A DNA stretch of 64,000 bases from Planctomycetaceae bacterium (GCA_027487775.1 JAIYCY010000031.1:1-64000); one strand, 5' to 3'; shown: positions 18,710 through 28,064, numbered from the stretch's first letter. A program made the numbers and translations. Notes: a model not told the origin generated them from the sequence alone.

Positions 18710-20032
18710 ATGAGTCAGATCGTCGGAATATCCCTGCTCGGCTGCGGCGTTGTGGGTTCGGGCGTCTTGAAGATTCTCGAGTTGCAACAGATGGAGATTG
18801 AACGTCGGACGGGCCTGCGGCTGGAGGTTCGTCATGTCGTCGTGCGTGATCCTGCCCGGGTGCGCGACATTCCAGCGGCATTCCCACGTGATCGGATTCA
18901 TGGCGACGCGGATCGCGCGATCGACGATCCGAATGTTGCGATCGTCGTCGAACTCATCGGCGGAACAACGCGTGCTCGCGAACTGATCGACCGCGCGATT
19001 TGCTCGGGAAAGCACATCGTGACCGCCAACAAGAGCCTGCTCGCCCTAGCGGGCCCGGAGTTGTTCAGGCTTGCGCGGGAGCGGAACTCGAGCATCAGCT
19101 TCGAGGCCAGTTGCGCGGGCGGGATTCCGATTATCGACGCGTTGTTGCGCGGGCTGTCTGCCAATCGCATCGACGCACTGATCGGCATCGTCAACGGCAC
19201 GTGCAATTTCATCCTCAGCAAGATGACGCGTGAGAAGATGGGTTACGCCGAAGCGCTAGCCGAGGCCCAGGCTCTTGGATTCGCCGAGGCCGACCCGACG
19301 CTCGATGTCAGCGGACGGGATGCGGCCCAGAAGCTTGCAGTGTTGTCCACGCTCGCGTTCGGTGTGCATGTGCGGGAAGAGGATATTGAGTTGTGCGGCA
19401 TTGACGGACTCGCCGCCGACGACATTCGCTTTGCGGGGGAGTTCGGTCATGTCATCAAGCTGTTGGCGAGTGCGTCGCGATCAGCATCCGGAGCATTGCG
19501 ACTGCGCGTCAGTCCGACGCTCGTCCCACAGAGCGACATGCTTGCGCAGGTGTCGGGCAGTTTTAATGCTGTCAGCGTCTATGGAAGTTCTCTCGGTCAC
19601 GCGATGTTCTATGGCCGAGGCGCGGGACAACTTCCGACCGGTAGCGCAGTCGTAGCTGACATTCTCTCGACCGCAACGGGCGTCGGACCTGCGATGTTTA
19701 GGGCGCTAAAGTCCTTTCCTGATTCCGCCGGGCCGGTTCGTCTCGAACATGCCGACGCCTCGGAATCTTGCTTTTACATTCGTCTGACGGTCGAAGACCG
19801 CCCGGGGGTGCTGGCGGCAGTGACGGACGCGTTCGGCCGTGCCTCGATCAGTTTGCGGGCGGTGCTGCAACATGAATCAAGCTCATCAGATGCGGTTCCT
19901 GTGGTGATTCTGACGCATCGCTGCCGCACCGGTGCCCTGCGCGAGGCGATCCGTCAGATCAACGCCCTGCCCGCCAGTCGCGCGGCGGCGACATGTCTGC
20001 CGGTGCTCGAATCACCCGTCGAGTTTGCCTGA
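18710..20032 (+). CDS. hom: Homoserine dehydrogenase with C-terminal ACT domain
   Basis: A 440-residue enzyme reducing aspartate-semialdehyde to homoserine with NAD(P)H, the branch to threonine and methionine. The dinucleotide-binding loop GCGVVGSGV covers residues 11-19. VTANKSLLA, the signature region GGIPIIDALLRG with INGTCNFILSKM following, and the EADPTLDVSGRDAAQKLA catalytic region are present. Residues from about 345 form an ACT domain (FYIRLTVEDRPGVLAAV), implying threonine feedback. The ATG at 18710 starts the conserved fold; the frame is open upstream but overlaps the divergent helicase gene. The 163-bp gap to pcrA should hold both promoters. Confidence 0.95.
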   Translation: MSQIVGISLLGCGVVGSGVLKILELQQMEIERRTGLRLEVRHVVVRDPARVRDIPAAFPRDRIHGDADRAIDDPNVAIVVELIGGTTRARELIDRAICSGKHIVTANKSLLALAGPELFRLARERNSSISFEASCAGGIPIIDALLRGLSANRIDALIGIVNGTCNFILSKMTREKMGYAEALAEAQALGFAEADPTLDVSGRDAAQKLAVLSTLAFGVHVREEDIELCGIDGLAADDIRFAGEFGHVIKLLASASRSASGALRLRVSPTLVPQSDMLAQVSGSFNAVSVYGSSLGHAMFYGRGAGQLPTGSAVVADILSTATGVGPAMFRALKSFPDSAGPVRLEHADASESCFYIRLTVEDRPGVLAAVTDAFGRASISLRAVLQHESSSSDAVPVVILTHRCRTGALREAIRQINALPASRAAATCLPVLESPVEFA

Positions 20033-20060
20033 TGTGTGATTGCGAAAGGAGCAAACCAAC

Positions 20061-20129
20061 ATGACGACGGCCTCCATGGAACGAAAGAGTTTTCCAAAAC
20101 CCTTTGCATCAGATCGCTTTCGCGCGTAG
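20061..20129 (+). CDS. Possible 22-residue small ORF or leader peptide
   Basis: ATG at 20061 is preceded by AAAGGAG (20045-20051) with a 9-bp gap. The frame runs 22 codons to TAG and encodes MTTASMERKSFPKPFASDRF plus two residues. It sits between hom and the zinc-ribbon gene, ending 28 bp before the latter's start. I do not recognise it. It could be a translated leader or chance. Confidence 0.3.
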   Translation: MTTASMERKSFPKPFASDRFRA

Positions 20130-20157
20130 TCTGAGAAACTTCACTGGAGGTAATGCT

Positions 20158-21054
20158 TTGGGTCCGAATTACGTGGCGACCGTGAAGTATCATATGGCAG
20201 CCCAGGCTTTCCTTGGTGCCGAAGACAAACTCAAGACCGCGACGCGTGAGGTCCGCGCTCAGCAGACGCGCGTCGATCAACTCGAAAAGCAAATCGCAGA
20301 CGCGCACCACCGCGCCGTCGAACTCGCCGCCAAGGCAGCCAATCTCGATGGCGACGTCAAGGCTCGCGAAGCACGCATCGAGGAGCTTCGCACCCGTCAA
20401 GCCAACATCACCAACGCCCGCGAGTATCAGGCCGTCCTCGTCGACATCTCCACACAGAAAGTCGATAAGGGCAAAGTCGAAGACGACACGATCAAGGCGA
20501 TGGATGCCGCCGAAAAGGCCAACGCCGAAGTCGAGGACCTCCGAAAAAAGCTTGAGATCGACAAGGCCAGGCTGCAAGAGCTTCTCGGGAACGTCGATGC
20601 CCGCGTCACGCTGCTCAAGGCGGAGATTGAATCCGCCCGCGCGCCGATGGAAGAAGCCGCCAAAATCCTCCCCGCCCGCTACCTGGAAGCCTACGAGCGC
20701 GCCGCCCGCCCTCACGACGGCGACGCACTCGCACCACTCGAAAAGCCCAACAATCGCATCGAAGAATACATCTGCAGCGGATGCAACACCTACCTCGTCA
20801 CTGATATCTACAACCGCATCCACAACGGGGACGAACTGGTCCTCTGCCCGAACTGCGGACGCATCCTCTACATCCCCGACGACCTTCCACCCGAACGCGC
20901 CATCGGCAAGCAAAAGCCCGAGCCAAAGCCCAAGGCCAAGAAGGCACCAGCCAAGAAAAAGAAGTCGGGCGAGCCCGCAGCCATCACCGGGGAGTCCGCC
21001 GCCAGCAGCATTGAATCCCCGGCCACCAGCGTTCCGGTCGGCGAAAACGCCTGA
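20158..21054 (+). CDS. Coiled-coil zinc-ribbon protein (DUF164/COG1579 type)
   Basis: A 298-residue cytoplasmic protein. A long helical coiled coil occupies residues about 20-190. A C4 zinc ribbon follows (CSGC near residue 205 and CPNC near 230). The last 55 residues are a Lys/Pro/Ala-rich tail. This is the architecture of the COG1579 family, whose role is thought to be nucleic-acid related but is not established. TTG at 20158 is chosen as the start because GGAGG (20146-20150) lies 7 bp upstream. No ATG is similarly placed; an internal ATG at 20194 has no ribosome binding site. Confidence 0.8.
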   Translation: MGPNYVATVKYHMAAQAFLGAEDKLKTATREVRAQQTRVDQLEKQIADAHHRAVELAAKAANLDGDVKAREARIEELRTRQANITNAREYQAVLVDISTQKVDKGKVEDDTIKAMDAAEKANAEVEDLRKKLEIDKARLQELLGNVDARVTLLKAEIESARAPMEEAAKILPARYLEAYERAARPHDGDALAPLEKPNNRIEEYICSGCNTYLVTDIYNRIHNGDELVLCPNCGRILYIPDDLPPERAIGKQKPEPKPKAKKAPAKKKKSGEPAAITGESAASSIESPATSVPVGENA

Positions 21055-21149
21055 TGTTCGGGACTTCATCTGCCGAACTCCGACAGTTTTCTCCGGCGAC
21101 TGTTTTCTCTCGACCGCTTCAATGAAGTCTGAGCAATGAAGCCAGCTCG

Positions 21150-21833
21150 ATGAAAGTTCGGTTTGGGGATCAAAAGCTTATGTCCAGCCCGCCGCATGAG
21201 ACCGCGCACGACGACCCGATCGGCTGGTTCGATCGGCTTTATCGCGACGCCGCGCGTGACACGTCGCGCATTCCCTGGGCGGATCGACGCCCGAACAAGC
21301 ATCTCTGCAGTTATCTCGATCGCGACGGTCCGCCACGCGTGCGCTCGCGTACCTGCGTCGTCGGTTGCGGATTGGGCGATGACGCCGAGCTACTTGCCCG
21401 GCACGGACTAAGCGTCACCGCATTCGACGTATCGAAGCACGCGATCGACTGGGCACGCGAACGATTCGCCGGCTCGCGTGTCACCTACCACGTCGCCGAT
21501 CTGTTCGCCCTGCCGTCCGATTGGATGCGGGCTTTCGATTTCGTCTTTGAGAGTTACACGATTCAGGCCCTTCCGCATGCCCTTCGCGACGGGGCGATTT
21601 CGTCCGTCGCGCAACTCGTCGCACCCGGCGGGCGATTGCTCGTCATCGCGCGCGGACGCGAAGCAGACGAATATCACGAAGGCCCGCCCTGGCCGCTGAG
21701 CCTGCAAGAGATTCGACAGTTCGAGTCGCACAACTTTCGCTGCGTCAGCTTTGAAGATTTTTTCGACGACGAACACCCGCCCGTCCGCCGATTCAGAGCT
21801 GTGTTTCACCACACATCGGACGCATCATCCTGA
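21150..21833 (+). CDS. Class I SAM-dependent methyltransferase
   Basis: A 227-residue Rossmann-fold methyltransferase. Motif I is CVVGCGLGDDAELLA, followed by an acidic strand-2 end (VTAFDVSKHAIDWA), motif II-like VADLFALP and a post-I strand APGGRLLVIARG. The pattern resembles thiopurine S-methyltransferase/tellurite-resistance-like and small-molecule methyltransferases; the substrate is unknown. The start may instead be the ATG at 21180 (MSSPPHET). The stop overlaps the start of the next gene (TGATG), so the pair is translationally coupled. Confidence 0.78.
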   Translation: MKVRFGDQKLMSSPPHETAHDDPIGWFDRLYRDAARDTSRIPWADRRPNKHLCSYLDRDGPPRVRSRTCVVGCGLGDDAELLARHGLSVTAFDVSKHAIDWARERFAGSRVTYHVADLFALPSDWMRAFDFVFESYTIQALPHALRDGAISSVAQLVAPGGRLLVIARGREADEYHEGPPWPLSLQEIRQFESHNFRCVSFEDFFDDEHPPVRRFRAVFHHTSDASS

Positions 21834-22330
21834 TGAATCGATCCATGAGCCCTTCCGACGCACCATCATCCATTCTCGTCCGCGACGCCAAGCCGTCAGA
21901 CGCCGCGAGTATCGCGGTCTTCATGATCCGCATGGCAATGGAAACTGAGAACCTCCGGCTCGATCCCAACATCGTGGCATCGGGCGTAAGACGCGTATTC
22001 GAGGACTCCTCTCGTGGTCGATACTTCGTCGCCGAGGCAGAGGGGATCGTCGTCGCTTGCCTGCTGATCACACACGAATGGAGCGACTGGCGTGACGGCG
22101 ATATGTGGTGGATTCAGAGCGTCTACGTGCATCCCGACTACCGTCGCCGCGGCGCGTTTCGTGCGCTGCATCAGCATGTTCGCGATCAAGCCGTCCGTGC
22201 AAATGTCGCCACCCTGCGGCTCTACGTCGATAAGTCCAACGACCGTGCCAAGTCCACCTACGCCTCGCTCGGGATGGAGCTGACCCATTACGACATCATG
22301 GAAGAGGCTCTGCCCCGATCGAAGGATTGA
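21833..22330 (+). CDS. GNAT-family N-acetyltransferase
   Basis: A 165-residue acetyltransferase. The acetyl-CoA motif A is visible as QSVYVHPDYRRRGAFRALH, followed by LRLYVDKSNDRAKSTYASLGM, the usual motif B. It is translationally coupled (TGATG) to the upstream methyltransferase, which suggests the two modify the same or related compounds. The acceptor is unknown. Confidence 0.85.
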   Translation: MNRSMSPSDAPSSILVRDAKPSDAASIAVFMIRMAMETENLRLDPNIVASGVRRVFEDSSRGRYFVAEAEGIVVACLLITHEWSDWRDGDMWWIQSVYVHPDYRRRGAFRALHQHVRDQAVRANVATLRLYVDKSNDRAKSTYASLGMELTHYDIMEEALPRSKD

Positions 22331-22357
22331 TGGCCTATCGCGGACCGTCATGCGGCA

Positions 22358-23266
22358 TCATTTCGCCATCGTGGCGACGATTCGCCAGATCTGATGCGGG
22401 CTATAGCGTCGCCTTCGCCCGCGGTTCAGCCGGTCGCAAATCACGTCAAACTCAGCCGAGTACGGCAATCGATCACGACGACCGATCTTCTCACCGAGCA
22501 ATTCGCGCAGGAGTGACTTTTCCTCATCACTGATGACCGGTGCGACACTCCGCGCCGCGCCAAGCCGCTTAAGCTTGCCCGCCTTGCGAAGATTCAGGAG
22601 CTGCCTCCAGACCTCGCCATGCGGAATCGATCCGACTCCGATCGCGGCAGCGTACTGCTCGCACAGTCCCTCAAACTCAGGCGAATATGGCAAATCATCT
22701 GCGGTCCGTGCGACATCTGCATACAAACGCGTCAGCACCTGCCGATCCGCATCCTTGGGCCGTTTGATCATCTTCGCAGCGTCGGCCGACCCTTGACCAA
22801 ACCAATCACCCACACCTCGCTCGGTCGCAGCCCGACCCGTAAGCATTTCGTTCGCTTCACGACCTTCCATCTGTTCACGACCTTCCATCTGATCGTATGC
22901 GTCGCCGATCATGAACTCCGCCCCACCTGCGTCGCGCACGACCGCAAAATATCCAGATCGTCCCCGCGTCGGCCCGCTCAGGAATGTAAGGCCCCGCGTC
23001 GCGCGAGATTCAAACAACGCGTTCACCGATTCGACCGAAAACAGCGCCAGCGTGGGCGGAAGCGAGGCGTCCGTGTGCAGCCTGATCCGCACGCCATCGT
23101 CGCGCACCAGCACAACGCAGCCGACCGATCGTTCGACGACGCGGGCTTGCCACATGGCGCTCAAGCGGCTCACGGATTCTGCCAGCGCGTCCACGCGTAC
23201 CAAGATCGTCGGCGGGCCTTCCTGCATTCGTCGGATGCTAACAGCGAAACGGGCTCGCACAGACAT
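22358..23266 (-). CDS. Hypothetical protein with duplicated C-terminal motif
   Basis: A 302-residue protein of unknown function. Residues about 20-120 have a beta-alpha-beta pattern that could be a VOC (glyoxalase-like) module. The C-terminal half contains two related copies of LPYSPEFEGLCEQ...VWRQLLNLRKAGKL and LPYSAEFDVICDR...IWRIVATMAK, evidence of an internal duplication of about 60 residues. Between the halves an 18-bp tandem duplication (22856-22891) gives QMEGRE twice. The start could be the Met at residue 14, just before the first strand. It is convergent with the GNAT gene. Confidence 0.65.
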   Translation of the reverse strand: MSVRARFAVSIRRMQEGPPTILVRVDALAESVSRLSAMWQARVVERSVGCVVLVRDDGVRIRLHTDASLPPTLALFSVESVNALFESRATRGLTFLSGPTRGRSGYFAVVRDAGGAEFMIGDAYDQMEGREQMEGREANEMLTGRAATERGVGDWFGQGSADAAKMIKRPKDADRQVLTRLYADVARTADDLPYSPEFEGLCEQYAAAIGVGSIPHGEVWRQLLNLRKAGKLKRLGAARSVAPVISDEEKSLLRELLGEKIGRRDRLPYSAEFDVICDRLNRGRRRRYSPHQIWRIVATMAK

Positions 23267-23352
23267 CGACGATTCGGAAATCTCATCGAGTGCGTCTATC
23301 CTTGCGACAGAAGTTCCACCTCTTTAAGTTGCGAGTCATTGAAGGAGACCCC

Positions 23353-24408
23353 ATGTCACATCGAGTTGATCCATCAGTTCCATCATCGCAGTTCGGCCGG
23401 CCGGTGAATCGGCGTGAGTCACTCAAATGGCTCGGCCTTGCGGGCGTGGGCGCGACAGTCGGCCTCGCTGGTCGATCGTTGCACGCGGAGCCCGCACAGG
23501 TCGTGCCCGTGATGGAGGCGGGTCCGGCAGTCGATCGATGTGCCATGCAAGGCGGAGGCTATTACGCGACCAAAGTTGGACGCTTGGAAGTGACGCTTCT
23601 CAGCGACGGCGGATTCCCGATGGATGCGACGCAGATTCTCCCCAAGACCGAGGCCACCTCCATCGACGAAGCCGGTCGTCAAGCATTCGTCGATCCGCGT
23701 GCTCTTCCCGGTCACGTCAATTGCATGCTCATTAAGTCGCCCACCGGTACGATCCTCATCGACACCGGTTGCGGCGACGGCTTCGGTCCGACCACGGGGA
23801 AGTTGCCGGGTAATCTCAAACGTCTCGGCTTTGAACCCTCCGATATCACACACGTGATCCTGACGCATTTGCATCCCGATCACACCGGCGGGCTTGCGAG
23901 TTTTGCCGCCGCGCGGATCGTGATGCACCGAAGGGAACATGATTTCTGGGCGGGCGATGCCGACCTGAGTCGCTCGCTCGTGGGTGAGAGCTTTAAGTCG
24001 ATGATGCCGCGGGTCGCGCGTGCTGCGATCGCATCGGCGGGCGATCGACTGCAGCTTCTGGATGGCGCGGAGGCCGAGGTCGCGCCCGGCGTGCGTTTGA
24101 TCGCAGCGCCCGGCCACACGCCCGGACACGTCGCGGTCGAGGTCGCAGACGCCGGGCAATCTCTGCTCTACATCTCCGATGCCCTGCACATGCCTTCACT
24201 GCAAATGGCCCATCCCGAATGGCAGGTCGCCTTCGACGCCGATCCGATTCAGGCGATCGACGCACGCAAGCGACTGCTCGATCGCGCCGTCACTGATCGC
24301 GTGCGCGTGGCGGGTGCGCATCTCGCCTTCCCCGGCTTTGGACATGTTGCTCGAAACGGGTCCGGGTATCACTGGGTTCCGGAGGTCTGGCAGTGGGCTA
24401 CAACCTGA
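23353..24408 (+). CDS. Tat-exported metallo-beta-lactamase-fold hydrolase
   Basis: A 351-residue protein with a twin-arginine type signal (NRRESLKWLGLAGVGATVGL) and an AxA-like site before the mature part. The MBL fold has the zinc motif HLHPDHTGG (about residue 172), a later Asp-containing SDALHMPS and HTPGHVAVEV. It resembles the N-acyl-homoserine-lactonase/quorum-quenching-like group of exported MBL proteins, but the substrate is not predictable. The start at 23353 follows GAAGGAG at 5-6 bp; the frame is open 21 codons further upstream but lacks such a site. Confidence 0.85.
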   Translation: MSHRVDPSVPSSQFGRPVNRRESLKWLGLAGVGATVGLAGRSLHAEPAQVVPVMEAGPAVDRCAMQGGGYYATKVGRLEVTLLSDGGFPMDATQILPKTEATSIDEAGRQAFVDPRALPGHVNCMLIKSPTGTILIDTGCGDGFGPTTGKLPGNLKRLGFEPSDITHVILTHLHPDHTGGLASFAAARIVMHRREHDFWAGDADLSRSLVGESFKSMMPRVARAAIASAGDRLQLLDGAEAEVAPGVRLIAAPGHTPGHVAVEVADAGQSLLYISDALHMPSLQMAHPEWQVAFDADPIQAIDARKRLLDRAVTDRVRVAGAHLAFPGFGHVARNGSGYHWVPEVWQWATT

Positions 24409-24544
24409 ACCGGGCTACTCATTTGCCTGCATGCAAAGATCGATCAACCGCGCTAAGAACAATTTTTTCTGACGCAGCAACGTTTGCATACGGTTAGAGT
24501 CCGCCCCAGCGGGTGCGGTTGATGTCGTTCGGGAGATCGAATTC

Positions 24545-27001
24545 ATGCCAGAGCTTCCCATGGTCGATTTGCGTCCTCCGGTTCGTATGCCAGTGGCGGC
24601 GCCGGTTGATTACGCCGGTCCCGATGTGGCGGCGCGGATGTCGCCGCTTCGACTCGTGCCGGAACTGGCACCGAAAGAGACCGGGATGAGCCGTTGGATC
24701 GGCCTTGCGACGGCGATCCTTTTGACGGTGCTTTACGGGTTGATGATTTTCAGTTTTTGGGCACCTGCGCATCCCGGCGTCGACCAGAACGGTTACCTCG
24801 TCGGCGGAAAGCAATTCGCGCGGACCCTCAGCACCGAATACACGCCGGAGGATCCCGTTGGATTCGTCGGGCGGATGTGGGTCCGCATGGAGGACGGCGA
24901 GCACTACCCCAAATATCCGCTGGGTCTACCGATCCTCTTCGCGGCTTCGCTATGGATAGGCGGAGACGCGCAAGGCTCCCTCGGCTACACGATGGCGACC
25001 GCGGTCAGTCCGCTTTGCGCGACACTGACCGTGCTGGGAATTTTTCTGCTCGGTCGGCGGATCGCGGGAAGTTTTGCCGGCATCATCTCGATGTTCCTGC
25101 TGGGTTGCGGACAGGTGATGCTAACGCTGTCGACGAATCCCAATTCCCACGCGCCGGCGATCTGTTTTGTTGTCTGGGGGATGTACTTTGTCGTCTCATG
25201 GATGCAGACCGGTCAGCTGATCCGTGGACTTGCGGGCGGGTTCATTCTCGGCTTCGCGTATCTGATTCGCTACACCGACGGCCTGCTCGTGCTGCCGCTC
25301 GCGCTCGCGTGTCTCTTCGTGGCACGCTGGTACGTCCCGCGGTGGTGGGTCTGGCTTTCGACGATCGGCCTCACCGCTCTTTTGATCGGACTTACAAGCC
25401 ACCTTTGGAAGCCGGGCGAAGACGTGCGGCATAACTGGTCTGCATGGACGACCGGACTGAGCGCGATCGCGATCATCTTCTCGACCTTCATCCGACCGAG
25501 CACGCTATGGAGGTGCCTGCTCGTCGGTGGTGCGTGGCTCGTGCCCGTCGGGTACCAGACTGCCTTCAATCTCGTTCACATGGGCTCGATCACCGGCTAC
25601 GACACGACCAACGAGTCCGTCGGCTTCAGCTACGATTATTTCCTCGGCAACTGGGAGCGCATGCTCCGTACGCTGCACGACGTCGGACTCTTTTTCACTT
25701 TTCCGATTGGCATGATCGGCATGCTGATGCTCATGGCCCGGCAGGCGCGGATCGCGATCCTGCTGTGGCTTTGGATGATCCCGAGCGTGTTGCTCTATGC
25801 CGCCTACTACTGGAGCCCGGAGGGCGGCGTCAGCTACGCTCGTTTTGTGTTGACGCAGCTTCCGCCGCTGGTTCTCAGTGCTGCATGGGTGCTAACGGTG
25901 GGCCTGCGGATGGTCATGGGCGCACCGACGACGATTCGCGACGAGTTCGGAGGAGAGCGACTCGCGCCGCGCGGGCTAATGACCATGCGCGGTGCCTACC
26001 TTGCGATCGTCGCTGCGGGCGTGATTGCGACATCGAGCGGCGTGACGCTCTGGCGTGCGGTGTACGGATTCGAAGGCGGCGCGCGGGCGGTCAGCATGGA
26101 AGTGAGCCATCGATCCAACCTGAACCTCGCCGTCCTCGCGCGCCGCGCGATTGCCGAGATGCCTGCCGGTTCGACGCTCTTTGCCGAAGAGGGGCGACAT
26201 CTGAACTTTCTCCAGTTCGTCGGAGACTTTGAGTGCTTTCCGATCGATCAATTCTCACGCCAGGGCATCGGCCGGTTAACGGGCCGGCGCGAAAACGATC
26301 CCAACGAGCCCGATCCGATCCAGCCCGCGCGACGGGATTACCTGATATCGCAACTCGGCAACAAGAACGACGCCGAACTCTCCGCCGAACTCGTCCGGAT
26401 CATCACCGAGACCACTAGCGCCGGCCGTCGCGCTTTCTTTATCATTCGCAGTGACCAAACCGAAACCGTCTCGCGTCACCTCCAACGATCGCCTTTCGAA
26501 ACCGTGGAGCGTGCCACGATCGTCGACCAACCGCGCGTCAGGCCTGCGGACGAACTCAATCCTCCCGACACCCAACGACGTCAGCCGCAAACATGGGCCC
26601 CTCGCAACCGCCAACCCGGCAACCAGCCGCCCGGCCAGGGACGGTTCCTCATCTTGGAAGCAATCCGCGCCCCGCAACCCGCGAATGCCGATGCAACGCC
26701 TGAAACTCCCTCAAACGCACCCGCAAACCAGCAGGACGCCACACGCGGCGAGCGCCCGCGCGTCGAACGCCAACCCCCTCGCGAACGCCCCGCCCGAGCA
26801 AATCCTCCAACCGAAAAGCCAGCCCCCACTCCAACGCCCGCTCCAGTAGAAGAGCCCGCACCAGCACAGCCGCCCGCTCCGGCAGAACCGCCTGCCCCTG
26901 CCCCACAGCCTGCACCGACCACCGCGCCCGCCGACCCCGCGCCTCCCTCGCCCCCAAACCAGGAACCACCCGCGCCAGCTCAAAATCCGCCTCAGCCCTA
27001 G
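24545..27001 (+). CDS. Multi-spanning membrane protein, GT-C-glycosyltransferase-like, with Pro/Ala-rich tail
   Basis: An 818-residue protein. A short cytoplasmic lead is followed by a first membrane helix (about residue 55), an extracytoplasmic loop with the DQNGYL element that resembles the GT-C acidic loop, and then about ten more helices to residue 520. A soluble domain follows to about 690. The last 120-130 residues are almost entirely Pro, Ala, Glu and Gln (for example PAPAQPPAPAEPPAPAPQ), a disordered tail. GT-C-type enzymes transfer sugars from lipid carriers, but catalysis here is only inferred. GGGAGAT lies 9 bp before the ATG. Confidence 0.7.
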   Translation: MPELPMVDLRPPVRMPVAAPVDYAGPDVAARMSPLRLVPELAPKETGMSRWIGLATAILLTVLYGLMIFSFWAPAHPGVDQNGYLVGGKQFARTLSTEYTPEDPVGFVGRMWVRMEDGEHYPKYPLGLPILFAASLWIGGDAQGSLGYTMATAVSPLCATLTVLGIFLLGRRIAGSFAGIISMFLLGCGQVMLTLSTNPNSHAPAICFVVWGMYFVVSWMQTGQLIRGLAGGFILGFAYLIRYTDGLLVLPLALACLFVARWYVPRWWVWLSTIGLTALLIGLTSHLWKPGEDVRHNWSAWTTGLSAIAIIFSTFIRPSTLWRCLLVGGAWLVPVGYQTAFNLVHMGSITGYDTTNESVGFSYDYFLGNWERMLRTLHDVGLFFTFPIGMIGMLMLMARQARIAILLWLWMIPSVLLYAAYYWSPEGGVSYARFVLTQLPPLVLSAAWVLTVGLRMVMGAPTTIRDEFGGERLAPRGLMTMRGAYLAIVAAGVIATSSGVTLWRAVYGFEGGARAVSMEVSHRSNLNLAVLARRAIAEMPAGSTLFAEEGRHLNFLQFVGDFECFPIDQFSRQGIGRLTGRRENDPNEPDPIQPARRDYLISQLGNKNDAELSAELVRIITETTSAGRRAFFIIRSDQTETVSRHLQRSPFETVERATIVDQPRVRPADELNPPDTQRRQPQTWAPRNRQPGNQPPGQGRFLILEAIRAPQPANADATPETPSNAPANQQDATRGERPRVERQPPRERPARANPPTEKPAPTPTPAPVEEPAPAQPPAPAEPPAPAPQPAPTTAPADPAPPSPPNQEPPAPAQNPPQP

Positions 27002-27161
27002 CGTTGATCGTTAATCCGACGTGCCTTCGCTCAGCCGTTCCGATCTCTGGCTTATCCGCAGTCTCGGAAAATCAGACAAAGTAAGACCCATTGCCCAAAG
27101 ACGATTTGAGCGAAAGGATCTGTTGGTTTCGTTGCAGGAGGAAAGAGCGGTCAGGCTCGGA

Positions 27162-27704
27162 TCATTTCTTGAAACCCTTGCGGCGTTGACGCGAGTAGCG
27201 GGCGAGGGCGTCCTCGATCACCGGATATGCTGCGGCGGCGGGTTGAAACTCATCGACTTCGACCGCCTTGCCCTCAAGCTGTTTGTAATCGAGGAAGAAT
27301 CGCTTGAGCTGCATCAACTTGTGCGGCGGCATTTCCGTCGCCTCGTGATAGTGATCGTATTCCGGATCTTCGGTGGCGACCGCGATGATCTTGTGATCCT
27401 TCTTGCCTGCATCCACCATCGTCATAAGGCCGATCGTCCGCGCGTGAATGATCGTCAGCGGGACCACCGATTCCTGACACAACACCAAAACATCCAGCGG
27501 ATCGTCATCCTCAGCCAGCGTCTGCGGAATGAACCCGTAGTTGGCCGGGTAATAGACCGCCGAGAAGAGGATGCGGTCCAGCCGAATGAGCCCCGACTCC
27601 TTGTCGAGTTCGTATTTCACGCTCGATCCGAACGGGATTTCGATCACCGTTTCGAATTCTCGCGGGATACCTTCGCCGGGTGTGACGTCATGCCAGGGAT
27701 TCAT
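27162..27704 (-). CDS. ppa: Inorganic pyrophosphatase, family I
   Basis: Hydrolyses diphosphate to phosphate in the cytoplasm, driving biosynthetic reactions. It has 180 residues, within the usual range. The signature EDDDPLDVLVL (about residue 62) provides the metal-binding Asp cluster; VVEIPFGS-like VIEIPFGSSVKYELDKE and the later DAGKKDHK are also typical. AAGGATG lies 8 bp before the ATG at 27704. Three 21-bp direct repeats lie 170 bp upstream. Confidence 0.96.
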   Translation of the reverse strand: MNPWHDVTPGEGIPREFETVIEIPFGSSVKYELDKESGLIRLDRILFSAVYYPANYGFIPQTLAEDDDPLDVLVLCQESVVPLTIIHARTIGLMTMVDAGKKDHKIIAVATEDPEYDHYHEATEMPPHKLMQLKRFFLDYKQLEGKAVEVDEFQPAAAAYPVIEDALARYSRQRRKGFKK

Positions 27705-28064
27705 GTTGCTTACATCCTTGATTCAAAAGACAAAACAGACTTCTCCAGAGACAGATCGGCAGAATCGGTACATGGATTTGACCGCAGTCCCAATAGTTTC
27801 ACCTTGCACACGTCAAATTGTCCAACCCAGGGTTCAGGCGTGGCAGATTGTCGCGGGGGCCGAACGGCTCAACGCCCGAGAAATCGGCCCTGACGCCCGA
27901 GAAATCGACGCTGAAGCCCGAGAAATCGTACGTCAACAGCCCGGAGTCCGTCCGATAGCTCCTGCCGGTTCTCGAAACGACTCCCGGCGATGTCAGATTG
28001 CAAGTGTCGTCATCGACGACATCTGTGTATGGCAAATCGGCGTGAGACGTTTCCTGACGTGGCA
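27705..28064. other. Intergenic region with three 21-bp direct repeats
   Basis: The 360 bp between ppa and the MlaF-like gene hold the repeat array at 27874-27936. An 89-codon minus-strand frame (27799-28068) begins with an ATGA overlap with the stop of the MlaF-like gene. Its translation has no recognisable family and mainly reflects the repeat (xxxDFSG three times). I treat the stretch as probably noncoding regulatory sequence, though a small translated protein cannot be excluded. Confidence 0.4.
27874..27936. repeat. Three tandem 21-bp repeats with a fixed 13-bp core
   Basis: Copies at 27874-27894, 27895-27915 and 27916-27936 share the 13-bp core gcccgagaaatcg and vary in the other eight bases. 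The 21-bp period equals two DNA helical turns, so three cores would face the same side of the helix. This suits cooperative binding of a regulator upstream of ppa. Confidence 0.7.
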
